Source: DHVE2 group archaeon (GTDB lineage: Archaea > Thermoplasmatota > Thermoplasmata > Thermoplasmatales > Aciduliprofundaceae). Taken from it: a stretch of DNA of 32,667 nucleotides. The stretch is from contig WAOD01000005.1 in NCBI GenBank assembly GCA_015521465.1, forward strand, positions 1 through 32,667, in the 5' to 3' direction. Each line of letters opens with the position of its first letter. Position 1 is the stretch's first letter. The notes under the pieces are model-generated. The model was not told where the DNA came from. It did no database searches and saw only the letters and a program-made list of their open reading frames with translations. The position numbers and the translations under genes were made by a program. This document shows positions 1 to 7,617 of the stretch, piece after piece.

Positions 1-374
1 ATTACATGGTCTCCGGAATTTATGAATATCTTCGCAAGAAGGTATAAAGCCTGTTGGGAACCTGCAGTTATCAAAATATTATCCCTTTTAATTTTTACAT
101 GGTATCTATTATTAACAAATTCTGAAAGGGTATCTCTAAAACTGTTGACTCCCTCTGTGGAACCGTACTGGAGAACAGATGCCCCCTCTTTTTTAAGAAG
201 TTTTTCCACTATTGAATTTATTTTTTCTACAGGAAATGATTTTGGATTTGGTAATCCACCCGCAAAAGATATAATGTCTGGCTGCTGGGTAAACTTCAGC
301 AGCTCTCTAATCTCGGAAGCTTTAAGGTTTTTCGCTATTTCGGAAAACTCCTCTTCGTAGTTCAAAGATATCAC
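1..374 (-). CDS. PLP-dependent aminotransferase, class I/II (5' part only)
   Basis: This is the N-terminal part of a fold-type I aminotransferase; the rest lies beyond the left edge. The reverse strand reads through a segment ISFAGGLPNPKSFP, then LQYGSTEG, then ILITAGSQQALYLLAKIF and GDHV. These are the substrate-loop, tyrosine and cofactor-phosphate regions typical of the 2-aminoadipate/aromatic/multisubstrate aminotransferase group (LysN/AraT-like). The exact amino acid substrate cannot be told from this part. The chosen start is GTG at 374-372. An ATTAATAT box at 399-406 lies 24 nt upstream, which fits a leaderless transcript, and a TAA closes the frame further upstream. A TTG at 365 is the alternative. 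It follows kptA on the same strand but seems to have its own promoter in the 38-nt gap. Confidence 0.85.
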   Translation of the reverse strand, partial: MISLNYEEEFSEIAKNLKASEIRELLKFTQQPDIISFAGGLPNPKSFPVEKINSIVEKLLKKEGASVLQYGSTEGVNSFRDTLSEFVNNRYHVKIKRDNILITAGSQQALYLLAKIFINSGDHV

Positions 375-398
375 CGAAGAGGAGAATGTTGAATTAGG

Positions 399-406
399 AT
401 ATTAAT
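399..406 (-). promoter_or_regulatory. TATA-like box for the aminotransferase
   Basis: The reverse strand reads ATTAATAT, 24 nt before the GTG at 374. That distance would place transcription initiation at or next to the start codon, as seen for the other first genes in this window. It is an inference from spacing only. Confidence 0.45.
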
Positions 407-412
407 GTTACC

Positions 413-1186
413 TCACTCTTCCTCTTCTCCATACTTCTTCATACGCTCCCTTTCCCTCTCCAATTTTTTCTCCCTTCTTCTCTTTTCTTCCTCTATCTTC
501 TCCAGTTCTTCCGGAGGGAGTTCTAACTCTCTCTTTTCAGCTACTTTTATAAACTGAGGTGGTATTTCATTTGATATAAATACTTTTGGGGAGGATACAT
601 ATATTGGATTTCCATTTTCTATGGCATTTTTTGCATTTATCTCCAGTATAACAGGATCTTCAACCCTGTGTCTTCCTGCAATGTATGCATCTTCGTATGT
701 CTTGCTTAAATGTACCCATTTTCTATCTCCTGGCTTTAGACCCATTTCCTGGATAAACTCAAGCTCTTCCTGTGTGGTCGGATAGTACAGAATATCAGGT
801 ACCCCCTCCGTTGGAAGGTCACTCAGATCTACTTTTATGGAATGTCCGTATGTTGCCCTTATTCTCTTATTCTCCATATCCAACTGGTATCTTCCCTTCT
901 CGTCAGTGAGAACGATGGCTTCTATATGCTTTATTTTTAGCCATCTAAAGCGCCTATGTCTGCGCTTTATTCCTTTTACAATGTCGTATAAATTTGCCCA
1001 TCCATGCTCATCTAAACGCACTCCAAACTTTTCAGGAAAGTGCCTTAATATGCCTGTGAGCATTCTGCTCAGAGCGACTAATTCCCAATCGTTTAGTATG
1101 AACGTGCCCTCTTCCCCGCATATTGGACAAGTATCCCCCCGAAACGGACCATGCTTTTCACACCATCTTACCTGCACCATATCCAT
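413..1186 (-). CDS. kptA: RNA 2'-phosphotransferase, KptA/Tpt1 family
   Basis: KptA/Tpt1 enzymes move a splice-junction 2'-phosphate from RNA to NAD+, giving ADP-ribose 1'',2''-cyclic phosphate; in archaea the physiological substrate is uncertain. The protein starts with a zinc-knuckle CEKH...CPIC (about residues 7-24). The KptA core follows: LSRMLTGILRHFPEKFGVRLDEHGWANL, then IRATYGHSI, WVHLSKTYEDA and the Arg/His-containing AGRHR stretch. The last ~40 residues are a highly charged Glu/Arg/Lys tail with no assigned fold. The open frame extends upstream to 1240 with a hydrophobic stretch, but a TATA-like box at 1209-1217 lies 22 nt before the ATG at 1186, so I take that start (an ATG at 1180 also fits). 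The frame upstream is probably untranslated promoter DNA, not a membrane anchor. Confidence 0.93.
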   Translation of the reverse strand: MDMVQVRWCEKHGPFRGDTCPICGEEGTFILNDWELVALSRMLTGILRHFPEKFGVRLDEHGWANLYDIVKGIKRRHRRFRWLKIKHIEAIVLTDEKGRYQLDMENKRIRATYGHSIKVDLSDLPTEGVPDILYYPTTQEELEFIQEMGLKPGDRKWVHLSKTYEDAYIAGRHRVEDPVILEINAKNAIENGNPIYVSSPKVFISNEIPPQFIKVAEKRELELPPEELEKIEEEKRRREKKLERERERMKKYGEEEE

Positions 1187-1208
1187 CACGGTGAGGAATA
1201 ACATTCCC

Positions 1209-1217
1209 AATATAAAG
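1209..1217 (-). promoter_or_regulatory. TATA-like box for kptA
   Basis: The reverse strand reads CTTTATATT with 22 nt to the ATG at 1186. It supports a leaderless kptA transcript and argues against the longer start at 1240. Confidence 0.55.
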
Positions 1218-1229
1218 ATTACCCATACT

Positions 1230-1238
1230 CTTAAATAC
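1230..1238 (+). promoter_or_regulatory. TATA-like box for the DUF59/MIP18 gene
   Basis: CTTAAATAC lies about 21 nt before the ATG at 1260 and back-to-back with the kptA box. The two genes are thus divergently transcribed from a 73-bp interval. Confidence 0.5.
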
Positions 1239-1259
1239 ATACTCTATTATTCCTCACTC

Positions 1260-1559
1260 ATGCTCACGGAAGATGATGTAAAAAGAGTCCTCAAAACAGC
1301 TGTTGATCCTGAATTTGGAGTTAGCGTCGTTGATTTGGGATTGATATACGACCTGAAAATTTATGACAACAATAAGGTGTACATCAAAATGACACTTACC
1401 ACACCCACTTGTCCATTGGCAAATGTAATAGTAGCCGATGTTTACCAGAAGGTAAAAGAGATTCCGGATGTGGAAGATGTGGATATAGAATTAACATTTG
1501 ACCCGCTATGGAGTCCCGATATGATGACCCCTGAAGCCAGAAAACTTTTGGGATTATAA
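1260..1559 (+). CDS. MIP18/DUF59 family protein (SufT/PaaD-like, iron-sulfur cluster assembly)
   Basis: A 99-residue single-domain DUF59 protein. It begins with the usual helix LTEDDVKRVLKTAVDPEFGVSVVDLGLIYDL, followed by the strand VYIKMTLTTPTCPLANVI, where the conserved Cys sits in TPTCPLA. It ends in a strand DVDIELTFDPLWSPDMM. Members act in maturation of iron-sulfur proteins (SufT, human CIAO2/MIP18) or are fused to or near oxygenase assembly genes (PaaD). The open frame extends far upstream through antisense kptA, but the ATG at 1260 has a TATA-like box at the leaderless distance. It stands alone here and converges on the next gene with a 3-nt gap, so its specific partners are not shown by context. 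Confidence 0.9.
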   Translation: MLTEDDVKRVLKTAVDPEFGVSVVDLGLIYDLKIYDNNKVYIKMTLTTPTCPLANVIVADVYQKVKEIPDVEDVDIELTFDPLWSPDMMTPEARKLLGL

Positions 1560-1562
1560 TTA

Positions 1563-2216
1563 TTATTTATTTGCAAGGGCAAATGTGGATACTATCCCAA
1601 AAATCATAAGTGATGTTTCCACTATGGGAAATATACGGCCTATAAGTATTATTGTTATTGCATTGATAAATCCTCCAATTATGACTATTGAGAGTGCTAT
1701 TACGAATATACCAATTTTTGTGCGAGTTGCGCCTTTCTCTAATTTTCTGTAGATATATATAAATATACCAAGTGCCGCTGTAACGTAAGATAGAGCATAA
1801 ATAGAGTATATTAAGTGATATGTCTCGTGATAAACTCCTGTCCAACCGTAGGGTCCCATGGAAACATCTATAATCATTACTGTAAATACCATATATGTTA
1901 TGAAAATCACCGGTATGAAGGACAAAATAATGAACAGTTTGTTGAAACCTTCTCTGAAATAATCTGCAAAAATCAAGAGAAAATATGCACCTATTGAAAG
2001 GGAACTTAAATCATATTTTAACAGATGATACGCACGATACGCACTTCCTGTGAATTCAAAAAATGCCATGGTTTCTGAAAATCCGAGTGAGACGAGAGCA
2101 CCTATAAATAGAAAGTGGGATACATTTTTATTTTTACGAGTAGCTATGTATATTGCGAGCACGTAATATATTATCGCACCTCCTATACTGAAAGCTGCCC
2201 CGAAATCGCTGTTCAT
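1563..2216 (-). CDS. Seven-helix integral membrane protein, function unknown
   Basis: A 217-residue protein that is almost entirely hydrophobic, with seven likely transmembrane segments separated by short loops (for example around residues 10-25, 35-55, 70-87, 92-115, 135-156, 165-188 and 192-214). Short charged loops include TRKNKN, DYFREGFNK and YRKLEKGATRTK; the last two are probably cytoplasmic. There is no kinase or other soluble domain, so it is not a full sensor kinase, although the layout resembles seven-helix receptor modules. I do not recognise the family. The ATG at 2216 follows a GGGGGT stretch. The gene ends 3 nt from the convergent DUF59 gene. Confidence 0.75.
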   Translation of the reverse strand: MNSDFGAAFSIGGAIIYYVLAIYIATRKNKNVSHFLFIGALVSLGFSETMAFFEFTGSAYRAYHLLKYDLSSLSIGAYFLLIFADYFREGFNKLFIILSFIPVIFITYMVFTVMIIDVSMGPYGWTGVYHETYHLIYSIYALSYVTAALGIFIYIYRKLEKGATRTKIGIFVIALSIVIIGGFINAITIILIGRIFPIVETSLMIFGIVSTFALANK

Positions 2217-2254
2217 ATGACCCCCTTCGCCTAAATAATAATAGGGATAAAAGT

Positions 2255-3025
2255 TTATCTACTTTTTGCTTCATTTATTTGGTTGAATAACGACTTGAAA
2301 ATGTAGTACCCGTCACCTTTATCCCTAGGATTTCTTGTCCAGTCAGGATGATGAAATGGGAAATACGCGCGCTCTGGATGCGGCATTATTCCAAACACAT
2401 TACCGTATGAATTCACAATGGCTGCTATGTCGTTGATGCTACCGTTTGGATTCCACGGGTATTCCGGCTCTGTGGCATCTGGAGAAATGTACCTGAATAC
2501 CACCTGGCCGTTATCCTCTATCTTTTTAATAATATCCTGCGTTGCAAAAAATTTACCTTCTGCGTGGGCTACAGGAAGCATTATTTTATTTGGAGCATCT
2601 CTGGAAAACATGGTATCTTTAGTTTTCTTTAAGTGCACCCATCTACACTCAAATCGGTTGCTGTTATTGGTCATGAGCGCTGCTTGAGGTACTTCGCTTA
2701 TTCCATCGGTTCCCGGTAAAAGTCCCAGTTCAATGAGTACCTGAAACCCGTTGCACACACCCATCACGGGCTTTCCAGATTCTACAAAGTCAACTATGTC
2801 TTTCCACACCTTTGCCTTTAGCCTCGCAGCGAATACCGCACCTGCTCTTATGTAATCTCCTGCTGAAAAACCCCCTGGTATGAAAATCATGTCGTAGGAT
2901 TCAAGCATACCCTCGGTTAGATTGTTTATGTGCAAATACTCTGGATTTGCTCCTGTTTCTTTGAATGCAATGTATGATTCTTCCTCGCAGTTTGTTCCTT
3001 CCATTTGCAATATTGCAACTCGCAC
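2255..3025 (-). CDS. purQ: Phosphoribosylformylglycinamidine synthase subunit PurQ (glutaminase)
   Basis: PurQ hydrolyses glutamine and passes ammonia to PurL in the FGAR-to-FGAM step of purine synthesis. Class I amidotransferase marks are all present: the nucleophile Cys in GVCNGFQ, an upstream oxyanion/ligand loop IPGGFSAGDYIRAG, and the His-x-Glu pair in MPHPERAYF. The length (256-259 aa) is normal for archaeal PurQ. The frame can start at a GTG at 3034 that overlaps the purL TGA (GTGA). I prefer the GTG at 3025, because GAGGTGA lies 8 nt before it and the product then begins MRVAILQ, a normal PurQ amino end. It is the last gene of purS-purL-purQ. Confidence 0.96.
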   Translation of the reverse strand: MRVAILQMEGTNCEEESYIAFKETGANPEYLHINNLTEGMLESYDMIFIPGGFSAGDYIRAGAVFAARLKAKVWKDIVDFVESGKPVMGVCNGFQVLIELGLLPGTDGISEVPQAALMTNNSNRFECRWVHLKKTKDTMFSRDAPNKIMLPVAHAEGKFFATQDIIKKIEDNGQVVFRYISPDATEPEYPWNPNGSINDIAAIVNSYGNVFGIMPHPERAYFPFHHPDWTRNPRDKGDGYYIFKSLFNQINEAKSR

Positions 3026-3030
3026 TCGAA

Positions 3031-5334
3031 TCACCTCAGATATTTTTCAAGGGAACCTCTCCAAATTTTCCTCATGGTGGCCACATCAACGTTAAAGAGC
3101 CAGCGCTCTCCGTCCCTGACTTTAAGGCGCTCTCCATCAACCACACCTATGTGCTTTCCCTCAACATGGGATTCAAATTTTTCAGCATTTTCCGGTTGAA
3201 CTTCGCAAACCCATCTGGTTGGGCTCTCTGAGAACAGTTTTATGTCCGACCTGAAATGCTCCATATTCTTCAAATCAATTTCTGCACCAAGGTTTCCACC
3301 GATGGACATCTCCGCGATAGTTACACCTAAACCACCATGAGAAATATCGTGGCATGATTCCACAAGTCCTTTTGAAATTGCAGAAAGCAGCTGTTTGCTC
3401 AGCAATTTTGTTCTTTCCACATTTACCCGGGGGACGATTGTACTTGATGCGTTCAGCATAGAGTAGTATTCGCTGCCACCCATTTCGCCGGTGGTTTTTC
3501 CTATGGTATAAATGTAGTTTCCCTCCTTTTTAAAATCTGAAGTTATGGCATTTCTGATATCGTCGATTATACCCACAGCCATTAACACAGGCGTGGGTGG
3601 TATATTTTTTCCAAATGCTTCATTGTAAAAACTCACGTTTCCAGAGACGTAAGGAATACCCAGGGCACGGGCAGCGTCGCCGAGACCTCTGCAAGTTTCC
3701 ACAAACTCACCCATTATTTCAGGACGCTCAGGATTTCCAAAATTGAGTCCGTCGGACATGCTGCTTGGCATGGCACCAACAGCTACGAGATTTCTAACTG
3801 CCTCATCCACTGTGTACAATGCCCCGAGGTATGGATTTAATTTGGATATGTGCGGGTTTGATACTGTTGTTATTGCTATGCCTTTCCATGAATCATGCAA
3901 TGGTTTCAATACCGCCGCGTCTCCGTGGCTTTCATATCCAACAATACCATGCATGGGTTTTATAACTGTTCTGCCCTGTACCTCGTGGTCGTACTGTCTT
4001 ATTACCCATTCCTTACTTGCAATATTGTAAGAGGACAATAATTTAAGGAAAACGCTCCGGTAATTTGGCTCAGGAGGTATTTCCTGCATCTCCTGTACTC
4101 TGCGTACAGTGTAATCTCTTTCGTATTCTACTCCTGCAGTTATGAATTCAAGGGGCATATCAAGAATTTTGTTCCCGTGCCAGAATATGCGCAGATTCTT
4201 CTGCTCAATAGTCTCACCTATAACGCTCATTTCAATGTCCCACTTTTCGCACAATTTTTCAAGAGTTTGTAAATTTTTATCTTCAATTGCCAAGAGCATA
4301 CGCTCCTGAGACTCGCTAACCCATATTTCCCATGGTGCCATATCTCCCTCTTTTAACAGCACCTTATCAAGATACACATTTGCTCCAACGCCTCCTGCAT
4401 GGCACATCTCCCCAACCACGCTTCCAAGGCCACCCCCTCCAAGATCTTTCATTCCGTGAATTATACCCCGTTCGTTAGCTTCCAAAACAAGGTGAATTAA
4501 AGGCTCTTTTAGTATTGGGTTTCCAAGCTGAACCGCCTGCCGCTCCTCCTCGCTTTTTTCATCTAAAATTTTTGAGGCAAAATTTACACCATGGATGCCG
4601 TCTCTCCCTGTTCTACCACCTACCATTACAAGTTTTATTCCAGTGCTATAAACTGCGCTCCTCACAATTTTATCTTTTTTTACTATTCCGAGACAACCTG
4701 CGTTTACGAGCACGTTATTTATGTAATCCTCATGAAAGTATGTGATCCCAGCTACCGTGGGGATTCCCACCCTGTTTCCATAATCGCGAATACCAGAAAT
4801 CACTCCGTTGATTAAAAATAATGGGTGTTTTACGCCCTTGTTTAACTTGCCGCTGTAATCTGGTGGGCCGAAGAATAGCGGGTCCACGAGGGCAATGGGT
4901 TTTGCACCCATGTTAAGAACATCCCTAATTATACCACCTACCCCCGTAGCTGCGCCACCATATGGTTCAACTGCGCTTGGGTGGTTGTGGCTCTCTATTT
5001 TGAATACATAGGCATATTCATCATCAAATTCCACAACTCCGGCATCATCTTGCATCACGATCATGGTGTGTTCCGAGGGTATTCCAAATATGTACTTTCG
5101 CAGAACTGGTTTAGATGATTTGTATGAGCAATGTTCACTCCAACCCTGTGCAATTGCATGAATCTCCAAATCTGTGGGATTTCTCCCCATTTCTCTGAAA
5201 AAATCCCTTATCTTTTTCATTTCCTCTACGCTTAGTGCGAGTCCCATGGTGTTGTTAATTTCATGTAATTCCTCATCGGTAGCATCAATTATGTTCACTT
5301 CATAAACCCCATCTTCTATTTTTTTCAATTTCAT
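3031..5334 (-). CDS. purL: Phosphoribosylformylglycinamidine synthase subunit PurL
   Basis: PurL is the ATP-dependent FGAM synthetase of the purine pathway. At 767 aa it is the small, separate-subunit type that works with PurS and PurQ, not the fused large enzyme. Visible marks are WSEHCSYK (residues 65-72), the nucleotide/Mg loop ESHNHPSAVEPYGGAATGVGG (from 114), the Gly-rich KDLGGGGLGSVVGEM, and in the second half VSGNVSFYNE and HDISHGGLGVTIAEM. The two AIRS-like halves are therefore complete. Its ATG (5334) overlaps the purS stop as ATGA with GGAG just before it, so the three genes are translationally coupled, consistent with a fixed subunit stoichiometry. Confidence 0.98.
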   Translation of the reverse strand: MKLKKIEDGVYEVNIIDATDEELHEINNTMGLALSVEEMKKIRDFFREMGRNPTDLEIHAIAQGWSEHCSYKSSKPVLRKYIFGIPSEHTMIVMQDDAGVVEFDDEYAYVFKIESHNHPSAVEPYGGAATGVGGIIRDVLNMGAKPIALVDPLFFGPPDYSGKLNKGVKHPLFLINGVISGIRDYGNRVGIPTVAGITYFHEDYINNVLVNAGCLGIVKKDKIVRSAVYSTGIKLVMVGGRTGRDGIHGVNFASKILDEKSEEERQAVQLGNPILKEPLIHLVLEANERGIIHGMKDLGGGGLGSVVGEMCHAGGVGANVYLDKVLLKEGDMAPWEIWVSESQERMLLAIEDKNLQTLEKLCEKWDIEMSVIGETIEQKNLRIFWHGNKILDMPLEFITAGVEYERDYTVRRVQEMQEIPPEPNYRSVFLKLLSSYNIASKEWVIRQYDHEVQGRTVIKPMHGIVGYESHGDAAVLKPLHDSWKGIAITTVSNPHISKLNPYLGALYTVDEAVRNLVAVGAMPSSMSDGLNFGNPERPEIMGEFVETCRGLGDAARALGIPYVSGNVSFYNEAFGKNIPPTPVLMAVGIIDDIRNAITSDFKKEGNYIYTIGKTTGEMGGSEYYSMLNASSTIVPRVNVERTKLLSKQLLSAISKGLVESCHDISHGGLGVTIAEMSIGGNLGAEIDLKNMEHFRSDIKLFSESPTRWVCEVQPENAEKFESHVEGKHIGVVDGERLKVRDGERWLFNVDVATMRKIWRGSLEKYLR

Positions 5335-5576
5335 ATCTCCTCAACCCGTATGTCGTATGAATGTATTACTGGGTTTACAAATAACTTTTTAACCATCTCT
5401 TCAGCCATATTTTTTCCCTCCTCTGGATTGCAGTTTACATATATTACATACTGCTTAACCACTTTTACTTCAGCGATACCATCAAAACCCAAAAGCTCCA
5501 ACGATCTCCTTATGCTTTTTCCCTCTGGATCGTCGATTCCCTCTTTCAATTTAACTGTAATTGTTGCTTTAAGCAT
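5331..5576 (-). CDS. purS: Phosphoribosylformylglycinamidine synthase subunit PurS
   Basis: PurS is the small (81 aa) subunit that bridges PurL and PurQ and helps form the ammonia route. The sequence shows the typical ferredoxin-like pattern: LKATITVKLKEGIDDPEGKS, the helix SLELLGFDGIAEVKVVKQY, a strand with CNPEEGKN, and the C-terminal NPVIHSYDIRVEEI. It is the first gene of the operon. A GTTAAAAGG box at 5602-5610 lies 25 nt before the ATG, fitting a leaderless start, and purL overlaps its stop codon. Confidence 0.96.
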   Translation of the reverse strand: MLKATITVKLKEGIDDPEGKSIRRSLELLGFDGIAEVKVVKQYVIYVNCNPEEGKNMAEEMVKKLFVNPVIHSYDIRVEEI

Positions 5577-5601
5577 GGGTAGATATGGATTTAATACTTA
5601 A

Positions 5602-5610
5602 CCTTTTAAC
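5602..5610 (-). promoter_or_regulatory. TATA-like box for the purSLQ operon
   Basis: The reverse strand reads GTTAAAAGG, 25 nt before the purS ATG. It lies in a 76-bp interval shared with the divergent TPR gene promoter. No operator-like repeat for a purine repressor was evident. Confidence 0.5.
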
Positions 5611-5620
5611 CCGTGAAAAA

Positions 5621-5628
5621 CTTTAAAA
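5621..5628 (+). promoter_or_regulatory. TATA-like box for the TPR gene
   Basis: CTTTAAAA ends 24 nt before the ATG at 5653. The spacing supports that ATG over the GTG/ATG pair at 5629-5634, which would sit right next to the box. Confidence 0.5.
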
Positions 5629-5652
5629 GTGATGAGCATATATTATCTTTCA

Positions 5653-6504
5653 ATGTCCGAGTTTGAAGAAACAAAGCGGATGATTGATGCTATGTTTGCT
5701 GAAAGGGATTATGCGTCTGTTATTGAATTTATAAATAAAAAAATGGCAGAGACCACGGACAAGGCTTTTCTCTCTCTTCTTTTGTACGAAAAGGGGAAAG
5801 TGTTGTATTACATGGGCAAAATTGAAGAATCGCAGGAACTTTTGGATGAATCACTTTCCCTTCTTGATAACCTGAGCACTGATTTGCAAGGAGTTATTCT
5901 ATTCAGTATAGCAAGCGTGTACCTTGTCATGGGTGAGGTTCATAACGCTGAGATGCTGTTTAGGAAGACCCTAGAGATTCTTCCAGAGACAGATCATCAT
6001 TATATTGCTGCTCTTAACAATCTTGGAGATATGTACAAGAGGCAAGAAAAATACAGTGAAGCTGAGAACTACTTTAAAAAGTGTTATCATCTATCACTGG
6101 CAACAAGCAATAATTTTATGGCTGCCTATTCAAGCGAAGGTCTTGCAGGGATATATGCTGTGCGTGGGATGAAAAGTGAAACGAGGGAATTGCTGGAAAG
6201 GGCATTAAAATATTCGCGGGATGCAGGAGATACGAGGCTTGTAAGGCTCTTAGAAATAACCCTTAAAATGTTAAATGGCACCCCTATTGATGTTGTTAAG
6301 AGAGAATCAATGGATTTTATGAAACTGGGCACATACAGGGCGCACGATATTGCTGATGCATTTATGATATACTCTTCTCTTCTCCCATCTAATGAGCAGA
6401 AGGTGTACTTGAGAGAGGCAATAAACATCTATTCTGATGTTGGAGACGTATATATGGAGGGAAAGGCCATTAAAAGGTTGGAGAGTTTGAATCGAAGGCT
6501 ATAA
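5653..6504 (+). CDS. Tetratricopeptide-repeat protein
   Basis: A 283-residue all-helical protein without signal peptide or membrane segment. Helix-turn-helix repeats with TPR spacing run through the first two thirds. The clearest are ALNNLGDMYKRQEKYSEAEN, GKVLYYMGKIEESQELLDES and LFSIASVYLVMGEVHNAEML. The C-terminal third is helical but less regular, ending YLREAINIYSDVGDVYMEGKAIKRLE, another TPR-like pair. Such proteins are scaffolds for protein-protein contacts; no catalytic motif is visible and the partner is unknown. It lies just upstream of the L15e gene, whose promoter overlaps its 3' end, so the two may be transcribed separately. The start is the ATG at 5653; the open frame reaches a GTG at 5629. 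Confidence 0.85.
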   Translation: MSEFEETKRMIDAMFAERDYASVIEFINKKMAETTDKAFLSLLLYEKGKVLYYMGKIEESQELLDESLSLLDNLSTDLQGVILFSIASVYLVMGEVHNAEMLFRKTLEILPETDHHYIAALNNLGDMYKRQEKYSEAENYFKKCYHLSLATSNNFMAAYSSEGLAGIYAVRGMKSETRELLERALKYSRDAGDTRLVRLLEITLKMLNGTPIDVVKRESMDFMKLGTYRAHDIADAFMIYSSLLPSNEQKVYLREAINIYSDVGDVYMEGKAIKRLESLNRRL

Positions 6505-6508
6505 ATAT
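6499..6508 (+). promoter_or_regulatory. TATA-like box for the L15e gene
   Basis: CTATAAATAT overlaps the last codons of the TPR gene. With usual spacing the transcript would begin near 6531, giving a leader of about 42 nt, unlike the leaderless genes elsewhere in the window. Confidence 0.5.
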
Positions 6509-6529
6509 CCTTACTCTTTTACGATGGTA

Positions 6530-6564
6530 GGGGAGATGTCCCGCTGAGGAGAATCCCCAGGAGG
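6530..6564 (+). promoter_or_regulatory. Possible leader hairpin and Shine-Dalgarno site of the L15e gene
   Basis: GGGGA (6530-6534) can pair with TCCCC (6554-6558), or its GGGA part with TCCC (6539-6542), giving two mutually exclusive hairpins. A GGAGG (6560-6564) follows, 8 nt before the ATG at 6573. A box D-like CTGA (6544-6547) lies between. Whether this leader binds a ribosomal protein is speculation. Confidence 0.3.
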
Positions 6565-6572
6565 AATGATGT

Positions 6573-7172
6573 ATGTATAATCTTCCTAAAAAGAAAGCGA
6601 AAAATATGTACGGTTATGTAAAAAATGCATGGAAAGAGATGGACAAAACGTACGTTCATGATATACAGTGGGAAAGAATGATTGAGTGGCGAAAGGGCCC
6701 TGCAATTGCGAGGGTTAATAGGCCGACGAGGATTGATAGGGCAAGAGAATTGGGTTATAAAGCGAAGCAAGGCTATGTGGTTGCAAGGATAAGGGTGCGT
6801 CGCGGGAATCTCCAGAGGCGCAGAATCAAAGGTGGAAGAAGACCTAAGAGAAAGGGTATGCTGAGGATACCCATGAGGAAGAGTATTCAAAGGATTGCAG
6901 AAGAGAGAGTTTCCCGCAAGTATCCAAACTTGGAAGTTCTTAATTCATATTATGTTGGTGAAGATGGTAAGCACAAATACTATGAGGTTATACTTGTTGA
7001 CCCGCATCACCCTGCTATTATGAAAGATCCTAAGATAAACTGGATTTCAAGTGGTAAGCACAAGGGAAGAGCATTCCGTGGCTTGACAAGTGCTGGCAAG
7101 AAGGGAAGAGGATTGAGGAATAAAGGAATAGGTGCTGAAAAAGCCAGGCCCTCAAGAAGGGCAAATCTTTAA
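6573..7172 (+). CDS. rpl15e: 50S ribosomal protein L15e
   Basis: L15e is a basic protein of the archaeal/eukaryotic large ribosomal subunit that binds 23S rRNA. The 199 residues match the usual length of the archaeal protein. Recognisable blocks are [43 protein letters not shown], the Arg-rich [22 protein letters not shown], a central [20 protein letters not shown] and the C-terminal [16 protein letters not shown]. The start is fixed by a GGAGG 8 nt upstream. Ten bases separate it from the COG1325-type gene that often follows L15e in archaea. Confidence 0.97.
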   Translation: MYNLPKKKAKNMYGYVKNAWKEMDKTYVHDIQWERMIEWRKGPAIARVNRPTRIDRARELGYKAKQGYVVARIRVRRGNLQRRRIKGGRRPKRKGMLRIPMRKSIQRIAEERVSRKYPNLEVLNSYYVGEDGKHKYYEVILVDPHHPAIMKDPKINWISSGKHKGRAFRGLTSAGKKGRGLRNKGIGAEKARPSRRANL

Positions 7173-7182
7173 TTTTTTTATT

Positions 7183-7617
7183 ATGAAAAAGGTAATTGAT
7201 GGCATCTATTTGAGATGCCTTGTTCATTCTACAGAGGATGTCGAGAAAGTAAAAAAGGCAATGCAATTTATTTCAGGGTATGAAAAATTTAGTGAGGAGA
7301 CCATTAAGGGTTATCATGGGAATGTCCTAATCGTTTTGTCTTTAACTCTAACTAAAAATCAGGATATATTACGATTTATGAAAAGATTGAATGAGCTTGG
7401 TATAACAGAGCTTATTGTGGAAAATATAACTTCCCTTATGGACAATGACGGTGAAATACACATTCGATTTGACAAGCAGGAAGCATATATGGAACGCATT
7501 GCACTTACTTCAGGTGGAGATGTCATTACCCTGAAAATAAAAGTGCTTAGCTATCCAAAAAGAAGGGAAACAGCCATTAAAAATTTTAAAAGTTTCATTG
7601 AGATGATTCAATCTTAA
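7183..7617 (+). CDS. RNA-binding protein of the COG1325/DUF54 type (proposed exosome/RNA-processing accessory)
   Basis: A 144-residue protein placed directly after L15e, the normal archaeal position of COG1325 proteins, which are predicted to be RNA-binding and linked to exosome/RNase P genes. The sequence shows an alternating strand/helix pattern: IDGIYLRCLVHSTEDVEKVKKAM, GNVLIVLSLTLTK, a helix DILRFMKRLNELG, then DGEIHIRFDKQEAYMERIAL and DVITLKIKVLSYPKRRETAI. The similarity is recalled from family features, so the assignment is moderate. The open frame runs in from 7132 inside L15e, but the ATG at 7183 begins the family-like sequence. Its 3' end overlaps the convergent FKBP gene by 23 nt. 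Confidence 0.75.
   Translation: MKKVIDGIYLRCLVHSTEDVEKVKKAMQFISGYEKFSEETIKGYHGNVLIVLSLTLTKNQDILRFMKRLNELGITELIVENITSLMDNDGEIHIRFDKQEAYMERIALTSGGDVITLKIKVLSYPKRRETAIKNFKSFIEMIQS

Noticed and set aside
22-360. Forward-strand open frame of 112 codons at the left edge
   Set aside because: The opposite strand encodes clear aminotransferase motifs across the same bases.
1187-1240. Hydrophobic N-terminal segment for KptA (possible membrane anchor)
   Set aside because: The segment comes from promoter DNA read as codons; the TATA-like box and family start place translation at 1186 or 1180.
837-1259. Upstream extension of the DUF59 frame by about 140 codons
   Set aside because: It is antisense to kptA, and a TATA-like box plus ATG at 1260 give a complete domain.
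6544-6571. Box C/D-like motifs (CTGA and ATGATG) in the L15e leader
   Set aside because: The spacing and flanking stems do not form a convincing kink-turn.
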